NCBI RefSeq assembly: GCF_963678975.1
Contig: NC_089281.1
Coordinates: 11,123,277-11,187,276, forward strand
Direction of reading: 5' to 3'
Origin: Dysidea avara
Taxonomy: Eukaryota > Porifera > Demospongiae > Dictyoceratida > Dysideidae
DNA length: 64,000 nt
A program made the position numbers and the translations under genes. Numbering within the stretch: the stretch's first letter is position 1; every line of letters starts with the position of its first letter. Positions 1 through 44,600 of this stretch are shown here, in pieces. The notes under the pieces were generated by a model, which saw only the letters and a list, made by a program, of their open reading frames with translations, ran no database searches and had not been told where the DNA came from.

Positions 1-559
1 AGCCTAAACGTGTCTCCAGAGTGACCCAAAAAATAATGTGTTTCTGCATATTTAACAGGAAACTAAGTAGCAGACTGATGCTAGTCAGACAACCATACAC
101 CTGTAATTCAATAATAGCTAATGCTGTGGGCTTGATATTTTCAGTTTGACTCTTTGATCTGATACATGTCTATTAGTATACTATAGTTAGGTATAATACA
201 CACATCATGAAATTATGTGTCTGTGTCCTTTTTGTGTCCCATTCCTTGTAGCACAGAGGTGTTGATTGCAGGTAGTACGTCAATGGTTTTGTGTGTTATT
301 TTTGCATGATGCTCCTAACAATTCAAATTGATTACAAGTTCACTTCTCTTGGTATGTAGGGCTGTGTAATGGGCAGAACATTGCTGAAACAGTTACCAAA
401 AACAAGATAGGTCATCACCTGATGTGCAAATTTAATTCTTACCTGCTAATTGTACTGTATGGGCTAAAGTTAGGATTACATTTATTTTGTGATTTTAGTG
501 CTACAGTATAGTAACAGTAGTACTGTAAAAGGTTTGCACATTCTCACTAAAAAAAATTT

Positions 560-1290
560 TGACCAGAAACTAACGTCACAATACTTTCACAGCTCCTTGG
601 CAATATTGGTGTGATATAACTAACCAAGCCCAAAAGTGCCTTCAGTGCGATCCAAACCATTAAGTTGCTATGAAATTTTAAAATGTAGTGTTAATTTTCT
701 GCCAATTGACTGACTTGTTTACTTACTAATAATGGCTTCAGACAAGCACAAGTCGATAACAACCTAGGCTACAGGCTTGACTTTTTCACTGCTAGGCGTT
801 GCTTCAGCCTGACAGGTGCCTTTTAGCGTACATACAATGCACGCTTCATGGACTTACGTACCTTTGTCTCCAACTTCTTTTTGCTAACAGCACAAGGCAG
901 CAGTATGCTATGGCTACCCTCCAACTATTTGTTACAGTTATCATCCGTATTCTCCAAAGTGACTGGATTGATTGTAGTGACACTTCTTGTACTGTTCTTT
1001 GTTTGTAATGCTGTGTAATGGGCTGAACATAGCTGAAAGCAAAACATATTCACTTCTCAGTAATTGACAGTTGGGGTACACCTTCAGACGCAAAATTAAT
1101 TTTATGGCATGTCAGCCCATTCTTTCTTTTGATGTAAGATATGCATGGGTTCACCAGTCATAATTATGTTACAAGAAAAGTAACAAACAAGTATAAGGAA
1201 AATTAGGAATTTAGGGATTACAGAAATAAAGAGTAGCGAAACAAGGGAGTTCTGTAGATATACAGTACTAGGGGACATTAATCTGGGTTA
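560..1290 (-). repeat. Interspersed repeat family R1, copy 1
   Basis: This stretch is a diverged reverse-complement copy of the repeat at 4421-6000. Matching landmarks are the segment around 595-645 (like 5870-5920 reversed), the segment 780-1050 (like 4975-5275 reversed) and the segment 1140-1285, which corresponds to one arm of the palindrome at 4429-4672. It lies in the presumed PRKD intron. No transposase frame is visible, and short open frames here are fragments of the repeat. Where copy 2 has the giant AGGC array, this copy has ordinary sequence (about 690-760). Confidence 0.75.
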
Positions 1291-1377
1291 TAAACTTGTT
1301 ACATATTTTGCTTGTGGATAATACTCTTGATAATACCAATGCAACATACACTATACACTGCTTCTTCCCCTCCACAG

Positions 1378-3153
1378 CTCCTGAGGTACTCAAGAGTCAA
1401 GGTTACAACAGGTCACTTGACTTGTGGTCAGTTGGTGTCATCATATATGTCAGGTGAGCATATCATATTCCATTACATTGGTACACATTCCACTACACAG
1501 TCTGAGTGGTACGTTCCCATTTAACGAAGATGAGGAGATTGCAGATCAGATACAGAACGCTGCATTCATGTACCCCCCAGATCCCTGGGCAACTATCTCT
1601 AAGGAAGGTAAGTCATTTGTGTTGTGAGGATGAGTAAAGTGTAAGTTGACAAGTCCTGGATTATAACCTTCCAAGCAAAAAGAATTAACTATCTAAGCCT
1701 TGGCAATGGTTCAGTACCATAACCATTTTTACATTTGTGTTTCCCCAGTTAGTTGGCGTTGACTTTCTTACCATATAAGCAAACTTTACTTTTGTTGCAT
1801 GACCCCGTAATTTGTATGTTAAACAAAAGGATTGGCTAAACAATATTTAACATTTTGCAGATAAATGTTTTATTATTTGTAGCATGTTTTGTTGATAATA
1901 ACTATATACAAGAGGTAGTAGCTACAAGGAGTCTACAATGTACTGTTTAATCCACCACAACACTGCAACTGCTATTGTGCCAAGTCATAAAACTTCACAG
2001 GATAATTATCACAGAAGCCATGAAATCGCATACCTCCAAAATATTGTTCACATTGTGCAAGTCTGTAATAAAATTAGTGCTAGATATGTGCAATGAATAA
2101 GGTGCTAATTGTATACCTGAATGTGTCTGGTTAATTGAAACCTTATTCCACAAAACACTCTTGCTTCAAAAATCTACTTACACATGTGTGACTTAATTGG
2201 TGAGTATTACTGAGCAGGATAGCGTAAAGGGTTTGGTGAACACATCTCTAATTGACTGCATCCTTGTAAGAGAAAGTACAGAGGTTATGTATGCATGTAA
2301 TATTCCTCTAGCTATTAATCTGATCAACAAACTACTACAAGTAGACAGGAAGAAACGTTACAGGGTTACTAAAGCACTCCATGATCCCTGGCTGCAGGTC
2401 AGTTACTCCATCACTAAATCTCTAGAGTTCCTATTGATATGTATACATGAAATTGACAAGGAGAAAACATCCCGACCGCCTGGCAGACTCCTGTAAGCGT
2501 TCAGATGGCTGCAAGTTCGAGGCTGCCCACCATGTCCAGTCATGGGATTTTTTCTCCTTTCTCCACCTTTTCAAATATACTTTATGTAACAACTTTAAAT
2601 AGGCTGTAGGACCAGGTGTCCTACAGACCTTCAGCACTTGTGCTGTAAAGCCTTAATAAATCACTATCAACACTTGTTAACAGGATAAAGTGAGGTGGGA
2701 GGATATTAGGAACTTGGAGAACAGAGTTGGTTATCGATATTTGACACATGAAAGTGAAGACCACTACTGGGTCAGTCTAGGAGCCAAGGTACAGCTTTAT
2801 TATGTGCACAATCAAAGGCCTATCCCATAGTATTTTTTGTAAATCTAGTCACTCAGTGTATGCTAATCTTTTATGAGTCAGTACAAAGCACCCCTACAAA
2901 GTTTTTACTTGCTTGCTGTTTGCAGGTGACCGCTAAAGCATCATCAGCTGCTAATGGCGGTTTAGCAAATCCTCTAAACTCATACATCAACTTTCAGATA
3001 TTGGAGAGTCCTACTAGCGTCCCTGATGGTGCACCTGCTCCCAGTGACACCACTAAGGTCAAACGAACACCATCCATGCAACGTGACGATACTGACATAC
3101 AACGAATACAACACAGGGCAGAAAAACTTGGTTACAAAGTCAGCACTGTCTAG
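1378..3153 (+). CDS. PRKD: Protein kinase D (PRKD), 3' end, partial
   Basis: This is the C-terminal part of a protein kinase D-type serine/threonine kinase, a diacylglycerol/PKC effector acting at the Golgi, plasma membrane and nucleus. Exons: 1378-1453, 1501-1607, 2312-2397, 2684-2788, 2926-3153 (stop TAG), all with GT-AG borders and consistent phases. The first visible exon starts inside the APE motif of kinase subdomain VIII (A-P-E-V-L-K). It is followed by [26 protein letters not shown] and [18 protein letters not shown]...HPWLQ-like text (here HDPWLQ), then the PKD-typical tail with [12 protein letters not shown]. The protein ends VSTV, which aligns with the autophosphorylated PDZ-ligand tail of vertebrate PKD1/2. 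Upstream exons (C1 domains, PH domain, N-lobe) lie outside the window. No convincing exon is visible in 1-1377, which is presumably intron. The gene converges on GSTZ1 with about 205 bp between the stop codons. Confidence 0.93.
2455..2665 (+). mobile_element. SINE-like element, family S1 (copy 1)
   Basis: The stretch has a tRNA-like box B (GCAAGTTCGAGGC near 2511) and a T-rich middle (TTTTTTCTCC, CTCCACCTTTTC). Its 3' part, CTACAGACCTTCAGCACTTG...CTGTAAAG, is shared with the element at 47935-48204, and it ends in an A/T-rich tail. It sits in the PRKD intron between the exons ending 2397 and starting 2684. The call as a tRNA-derived SINE is an inference from the box B and the shared 3' region. 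Confidence 0.6.
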
Positions 3154-3358
3154 CTAATTGAATTCCATGTTTTGTAACATATAACTATTGGACATCTTAA
3201 ACTATAGTAGTTCTACTATTTTATTATTGTTTTAGCAGATTAAACTACACTTCTTTAGGAAACTACATACAATCTCAGCTCATCTTACTTATGTATAAAA
3301 GCTTGTATATATTTTGTGTCTCCAAAAAAGTTACATGTTTTGCAACAAACTAAAGAAT

Positions 3359-9393
<6,035 letters not shown>

Positions 9394-9425
9394 TATCCTT
9401 GATCACGTGAGCGAGGGCGAACGAA
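9394..9425. promoter_or_regulatory. Bidirectional GSTZ1-POMT2 promoter core with TCACGTGA E-box
   Basis: Only 32 bp separate the GSTZ1 ATG (9393, minus) from the POMT2 ATG (9426, plus). The gap contains the symmetric octamer TCACGTGA (9403-9410), a canonical E-box bound by USF/MITF/TFE-type bHLH-zip factors in animals. The 5' leaders must be extremely short, or the two transcripts overlap at their 5' ends. That the octamer is functional is inferred from its position. Confidence 0.6.
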
Positions 9426-37588
<28,163 letters not shown>

Positions 37589-37895
37589 TATTGTACGTAT
37601 TAATTGTACATTTTTACAAAAAGCTACTAGAGTTGTTTTATTTTGCCTTTATTCAAGTGGGTGACGCCTATGTGTAAGGACCATTTCGCTGGGACATTCT
37701 TGAGAGCGGCCGACCATTTAAAGACCATCGGAATTTGCCAGGTGTTGAGTTTCTCGTGAAGGCGCTGCGCCCACGAAACCTTATCAATACCTCAAAGTAA
37801 TTTAGCGCATTCCGCCGTAAGCCACTTGCTATAAATGTACATGACTCGCAGTAAGGTTCACACATTTTCGATTGCGCTCAGTTTAGCTAAGTCTC

Positions 37896-38929
37896 ATGCT
37901 CAAAGAATCAATGGGTAGGACCACTTCTCCAAGAACTAGCGAGACGTCCGTTAGCTTGAGAGTTGAAAGCAAGCGTAAAGGACAAGGCGTCATGATAGAT
38001 TCCATCGTCTTCATTGATACTTCAGAAGAGGAGAAGCGATCATCTTCATGCTTACCGCTTTCGTTCGAGGACGTCTGCAGCACTCTAACTGGAAAGCTGA
38101 ACAGCGAATGTCTCCCAGTCGTTGCAGCTAAGAAACACTCATCGGAACCTCCGCCACTACCAGAAAGAAACTCACGCAACAGCTTCGTTCGAAGACCTTC
38201 GTTTCCAATCACCAAATGTGCTAGCGACTCGATGATTGAGCAGAGCGTTCGCTGTGCTCTAGTTGGAGACAGTGCAGTGGGCAAGACTAGTTTAATGATG
38301 AGCTACACGTCTGATTCATTTCCTGAGACACACAACCCAACCATGTATGATAAATATGCAAGTAAGTTTACCAATACAATAATCATTTAGTTGTAACTAA
38401 TGCATACCATTTAAGAATTGCCAATTTATCTTGCTACTTTATTTCTTGTTTAGCAACTGTTGTTGTAAACGGAAAGAGATTACCAATCACAATCTGCGAT
38501 ACTGCTGGACTAGATGACTTTGCTCACCTCAGACCACTGTGTTATCCTAAAGTAGACGTCATCCTAGTGTGCTTTTCTGTTGTGAACAAGAAATCCTTTG
38601 AAAACGTCAAAAGCAAATGGCTGCAAGAATTAAAGAGACAATGTCCAACCAAGCCATTTGTGCTAGTAGGAACTCAAGTAGATAAGAGAGAGAATCCAAT
38701 AATTCTTACTGAACTAAGAAGAACGAAACAGAAGCCAGTGACAAAACAAGAAGGCCAAAAGCTGGCACACCATTGTAGAGCAGCCAGTTATGTTGAATGT
38801 TCAGCATTAACTCAATTGAACTTGAGAGAAACATTTGATGAAGGCATAATTGCAGCATTGGACTTAAACTCTGATATGATTGATGGACGTTCAGTACAGT
38901 GCAATGGAGCCGCCTGTAATATATTATAG
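37896..38929 (+). CDS. Atypical Rho-family GTPase, RhoU/RhoV-like, predicted GTPase-deficient
   Basis: Two exons, 37896-38361 and 38454-38929; 942 nt, 313 aa. An in-frame stop (37884) lies just upstream of the ATG. A roughly 118-residue Ser-rich N-terminal extension carries an SH3-ligand motif PxxPxR (86-91, PPLPER), as in Wrch-1/RhoU. The GTPase domain starts at about residue 119: P-loop GDSAVGKTS (124-132), switch I Thr in NPTMYDKY (T149), DTAGLDDF (171-178), TQVD (229-232) and ECSAL. RhoU-like landmarks are [21 protein letters not shown] and [15 protein letters not shown]. The C-terminus CNIL is a CaaX box (Leu suggests geranylgeranylation), with another Cys at 305. Ser126 and Leu175 replace the canonical Gly12 and Gln61, so slow hydrolysis is inferred. 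The gene lies 307 bp after POMT2, same strand. The exact Rho subfamily is uncertain. Confidence 0.9.
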
Positions 38930-39167
38930 CATCACTCTACAATATCCATTTAAAATTTTATTTCAAAATATGTAAAATATTCTGGTATATTGTATTCATA
39001 CTACTGCCCCATATGTGTCATCACTTTGTCCTGTGTAGTTTATTTTCATTGTTAGTTTTGTAAATTGTTCCTGTACACATGTCAGATGTTGTATCATTGT
39101 AAACCTGTCAAGTGAAGAGAAAGTATTTGTGAAATGAAAAACCTCGTTATGAATATTGTAGTTGTGG

Positions 39168-41375
39168 TTAGGCTTCCTCATGTTGCTGGCTTAGCTCATC
39201 GCTTTCAACCAGGCAAAGGTTGACCTCAGTTTCATCATCTGCACTAAGTGCACTAGTCAAGTTTTGTCTTTTCTTGTGTGGCATTTTGAAACACGAGCAA
39301 CAGTTTTGTTTCTCACTATCAATACTCCATGTGTCTTCATCACTATCATTGTCATCTGCTGTGTTGCTGGATGTGTCTTGTGCACCCCAAGCACTGCTGT
39401 GAGGGTTTGGGTTATTGGAGGACAAGAAATTGCTTAGATGATCCTGTCGGGCTTGACTAAGCTCCTTTACCATTCCTTGTGCTGTCGGTTTACCGCCATC
39501 TTTCCCCTTTAACCTGTTGTGCTTACTCTCTGTGTAGACGAAAAACAGGATGCATATCACACATTTACACCTATATGGATGTCCTGGTGTAGACAAATAA
39601 TCCAATTAACACACACAAATAGAAACTGTTAAGACACATTGCCAAGCCTTTTCCTGTTCCATTCCTTATTTAACCATTTCAGCTATTCAGTGTGTGTTCT
39701 CTAATACAACAATCACCTAAGAATGTAGCATACACACATCACAAGCACATGCTCACTCATGGTATCATATTACTATGGGCTTGTGGGACAGACCATAGTG
39801 TGTACACACCTATCACCACCATACACCCACACACACCTCAATATTTATTACATATCATCATGTTGACATGACAATAGGTCAATGTTGTCCCTTGTGAATT
39901 GTGGTGAGCAGTTTCTCAGCAGAAAGTGAAAATCAGAAATGGAGAAAATGTGCTTATTAACCAAACACTATAAACAAACTTTGTATTTGTTGTTCAACTA
40001 TCTTAGATACTGTATACATGATGTAAGGGGGACTATACAAGACAACACACCTGTAATGATCACAACACTTGTAAACAGGAAACAAAACTGACACTTTGTT
40101 TACCAAATAATTTCATTAAGTGTCATAAGCACATGATGGGAAGCCAACATTTCTACAAGAGGATGCTGTAGTACATTACAGGTCTTTAGAAATCCTATAT
40201 CAATATGCAAGACAGTTGGTGATCATCAATTGAACTGTCTCAAACACTGTTATTTCAAATGCCAGAGCAATACTTGTAATGGCCTACTAGACTTTGTCAC
40301 TACGGACATTAGATAACTCTTACTGTACACAGTTGTTGGGATATAATACAAACATCAATACCTCTCTACTCACTAAATCTTGCTTGTATTGCAGGCCTGT
40401 AGGCAGGGGAACCCCCTCTTGGAAATATTGTGACCAGGACACTTGCTCATGGTCCAATTTGCATTAGCAGACACACTCAGGACCTAATAAACTGCATAGA
40501 ATGGCTCCATCACACACCACAGATTAATCTACCTGAGGGATCTACCATGAGCGTTGGCTGAAGAGAAGATATTTCAATAATACAAACACTTGAGATGTAA
40601 TTATTGTGCTAGTGCACCTGTGAGTACTGGTGGCAATTTTGGCCACTGCCAAGTGCTGACTAGTGAGACTTTGAAATTCACCATGAATATTGGCTCCCTG
40701 ATTTTTTGTCCTGACTGGTGTTACATAAATGGTGTACCGTATAGCCTAAATATTTTGAGGGACAATATTTTCAAGGTTGAGCAATGCAAAAATAAAATTT
40801 TCACAGATTTGCAAACAATCCCGCATGAAATATATGGAGGTCTATTTTTTCAAGGATAAAATTTTCATAACCTTGAAAAAGCAAATAAAATTCCCCTCGG
40901 CTATATGGTACCAACAACAACCTGTAGCTGACTCAGGGTTTTGTCCAGGAATTTGAATGTTGATGTGAAAAGACCCTACATAACTTGTATGTCACAGATT
41001 TCTGAGAAAATGTCTGCATTCAGCTGCTTATTACTGACCATGCAGTCACAAGTCACCATCAAACCCCACCCCCTGGAACAAAAAAATCTAATGTCTTAAG
41101 ACTTACATTCATGAAATTGCAACAGGGATCCCTTCAGTGTTACTATTACAACTGCTAAAAGTGAGTCTTTGACTGAATCAACGATTTATGGCTATTCAAT
41201 GTAGATTAACATAAAATAGCTTACCGAGTTTAGCTAGATATCTAGCACTCTCTTGTTCGCCTAAGGCATTCTGGTGATCAAATCTTGAAGGAGGAGGCAA
41301 TTGCAATTCTTGACTGGTCATATGTAGAACAATTGCAAGCGCATCAAAAATATTTTCCGAGACAGTTTGTACCAT
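39168..41375 (-). CDS. Two-exon gene of unknown function
   Basis: Exon 1 is 41375-41225 (ATG to donor CTCG|GTAAGC) and exon 2 is 39529-39168 (acceptor CACAG, stop TAA/TGA-type end after HEEA). They sum to 513 nt, 170 aa, in phase. The N-terminus MVQTVSENIFDALAIVLHM is followed by a Pro-rich turn (LQLPPPSRFD), a charged helical stretch (ESARYLAKLESKHNRLKGK) and ARQDHLSNFL. Then come an acidic region DDNDSDEDTWSIDSE, a CCSCF cysteine cluster that might be palmitoylated, and an acidic tail. There is no signal peptide or clear membrane helix. I do not recognise the family. The 1.7 kb intron contains a small MITE. The gene converges on the Rho gene with about 240 bp between ends. Exon pairing is inferred from phase and could miss small exons. 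Confidence 0.6.
40735..40911. mobile_element. Small MITE with TACC(G/A)TATAGCC ends
   Basis: Left TACCGTATAGCCTAAA, right GGCTATATGGTA (inverted). About 177 bp, rich in AAAATTTTCA / TTTTCAAGG words on both strands. It lies in the intron of the unknown two-exon gene. Confidence 0.65.
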
Positions 41376-41539
41376 AATTTCAGACTCAGAGTTTACGAGC
41401 TTGTTGCTGGAGTTTCTTTAAGTTACTTAAGGGCTCCGGAGAGTTACAAGTTACACATAAATTACCGAAGTTCAGTAGTACGAGATAATTTATTAAACGC
41501 TAGCGCTAAACGTAGTCTATTTTTAGTCGATCCATAGAC

Positions 41540-41664
41540 TAGTCTCGTGCCCACACCCCACCCACTGCGTTGAATAGGACGCAGTGGGTGGGGTCTGGGC
41601 ACGAGATCTATTCAACGCAGTGGGGTCTATTCAACGCAGTGGGTGGGGTCTGGGCACGAGACTA
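41540..41664. mobile_element. Short inverted-repeat element, TAGTCTCGTGCCCA family, 9 bp TSD
   Basis: Ends TAGTCTCGTGCCCA / TGGGCACGAGACTA with CACCCCACCCACTGCGTT arms; the right arm is partly duplicated (41580-41607 and 41634-41664). It is flanked by the exact 9 bp repeat TCCATAGAC (41531-41539 and 41665-41673). The 9 bp duplication suggests a Mutator-like origin. A longer relative lies at 60391-60912. Confidence 0.85.
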
Positions 41665-41673
41665 TCCATAGAC

Positions 41674-44600
41674 TGGTCGATCATGTGCCCGGTGTTGGAA
41701 ATGCAATTAGCGCGGGCCCTTATCCTATCTGCAGATCAGTCAATGAGTCACTTGCTGACTTGATTGATTTGATTCGTTGGCAACAGAGATATTATTTATT
41801 ACTAGGCAAGCAGCACAGCTGATTTGCTTAGGATGTACAATCACACAATATTACAGTACACTATTATATATATTACATAAATTACAGATACAGCTTGTTG
41901 GGTTGTTGCCCAGGGAGCTGAAACATCACAGCTATAGCTTCAGTAAAAACAACAACAACACCCTAACATCAATATTTTCCTCTGTAATTAAGCTTTGGAT
42001 TAATTCTTTCCTACCTTAGATTAGTGTTAAGATCCGTGCATTATAACTATGATGATTTTTGCACAGTTAAACAAATAAACTACAGCTAGCTACAAAGTAC
42101 TACAGCTAGCTACAAAGTACATAATAAAATAATAATAACTGATCAGGTCCAACCGTGGTTATAGTAAGTAATCAGAAGTGTATATCACATTCAATAATTT
42201 GGTGGGGTAACTCAGTTTCCAAGGTCTTAGGGGAGCAACTCATGAGGTGGTGGTATGTTGATGGATGAATTCAGCATATTTACAAAGTGCTAGCTACTGA
42301 TTAAAGCAGCACTGTTCTAGAGAAGACCAAATATCATGTCTGAAACACTGCTTGTTAACCAATAGTTTCCCATGCTGCTCCGGCTCCATTAATATTACCA
42401 GTTATGCATAGATATTTCTGGTGGGGGGTCCCATAAAATTACAATTGCTACATATTTGAGTAGTGATCATACTTGCAGATTCTTGGACCTTTGTATAGTG
42501 TATGCTTGTTGGCCGCTGCCTTATTAACTTTCCATTAAATATGATAAGACCATGTCATAGTACTATGTGTAGTCATGTTGCTCAGAGATACAGTAAACTG
42601 TGGGGGTTGCGGAAGCAGGTTACCTAATTGTTACACATTCACTTATCTGCTAATGTCTTCACATCATAACAATACCTGAACAGTTTACATGGCCCGATCA
42701 CTTGTTTATTCTAAGCAATTTACTTTTAACATATAACAACTTAATTAATAGGGTGAATTAACAATGACTGTTTTATTAGAGTATAAATTAATTGTGGTTC
42801 AGTTAACCATGAGAGCAAGATGTCTAAGTTCAATTGGTGCTGCACAGTGAGCACTCATTGCATGAAGGTGTCCTGATGTGTCAGAGAAAATGATGCCCAA
42901 TAGTCAAAAGGGTGAATTACTAGGGATGTCCTAGGTGAATCCCTACTAGGGTGAATTACGCTGGAACTGGACATTATTAAGAAATTTATTTTTGTCCTTT
43001 GTAAAGTGGTGTTCTCAGTGAAGGGGTGAGTACAAGCTCCTAGTACCATTGATTTGTGACCAAAATAGATGTCCTTATAGGGTTGTCCAGAATTCAGGGT
43101 GTCATTAAGAGGAATTCCACTGTATTCTGTGTGGCATCATTTCAACTGCTAAAATCACAAGACCATCCATCATAATGTGCTGGCATCCACAGGCCATCAT
43201 GACAAGGAATTGATAGTTACCCAAAGATCCCAGAATAGTTTTTTATATATTTATTATTAACACTTTACAGTGACCAGCACTGAAGGTCAGACAGCAACAT
43301 GTGCTGCAGCCCTAACCTAATTTCAAGGACTTAGACTTAATGACTTGACCCAATGACTTATAGCTGATAAGGTGTAACAGAAAAGGGGCCAAAGTAAGGT
43401 TTTGCCTGCAGTCTTTAATTTGCATGGAGTAAGTAGTTATTTTCTATTTCTCTAGCCATCAAGTTGCTCAGATTAGTTTTATTAAACAAGGGAATGGTAT
43501 GGAGAATGTGTATGCCACTTTCATGTAGCAGCTCTTTAATAGTCAGTGTTATGCATGATGGTTCTATACAAAGCACGTAGAGAGAAGCTGTAATTATGGC
43601 ATGGTTCCAGTAAGACAGGACACATGTACATGAGCATTTCTCCACTTAACCAAGTATGAAATTACAATTCAGAAGGACTCCATAAACACTTGAAATACTC
43701 TAATAGAGCAGTCAACAAGTCAATCATTAATACTGCTTACACAAGTGCCACTGTTGTCCACCCTGTCGTGCATGTCTTGCATTGGATTGTGCATATGTGT
43801 GTAGAGATTCTGCCAAATGATGTGAAGGGATACACCGCAATTCATACAAATTTGTATGCACACGCACACACGCACATCTGATTTGGGATCAGCAATGGCT
43901 GAGGGTATGATAGAGCATGGGAAGGGAAGCAGTGGCAAGAATTGTATCTTCAATCTGTAGATCATGTGATAACAGAAATACCTACAAACACCTTACTGTA
44001 CTCTGTCCAAAGTTATGTGATAAGGCTAAGTGTAATGCAGAAAGGCAACAACCTATTGAGGAGAACAGTCTGGTACAGAGATGCGTGAGTTGCTGGTTCA
44101 GTTGTACACAAATGTGTCAGTGATAAATGACTATTCTGACGAAGCCAGCAGTGGGACAATGGAGACTTGGGAATCACAATATGGACTAACAGAAGGATTA
44201 GAGCTATACAACAATGTCACTAACCATTAGGCTGGCCACAAACCCATAATGTTTCTTGTGGAGACTCTTCTTAACTGCAATAGTAACAAGCACCATCATG
44301 GCCACTATCATTATGATGGTAGCTGCCAGTGACCTGACTGTGAGCAGTGCCAGTGGTGATTAAGTAGCAGTGACGTTGGGATCCCCTGATCCAGAACCAA
44401 GCCTAGTGTCTGCTATTACTTCCTCAGCAGTGTTTTCTGCCTATGAGACTTACTCAACTGCCAAACAAAAATATTAAATTTTCACTTAGTCAGAATATGG
44501 CATATCTCTAATCCTCAACTAGTGTGACATCATACTATTCAACAATCATATTTACAATATGCTACTGTAGTGAGAACTTTTAAAAATATCATGCATATGT

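Noticed and set aside
37883..38284. Minus-strand 133-codon frame opposite the Rho gene
   Set aside because: It is antisense to Rho exon 1, whose plus-strand frame carries the recognisable P-loop.
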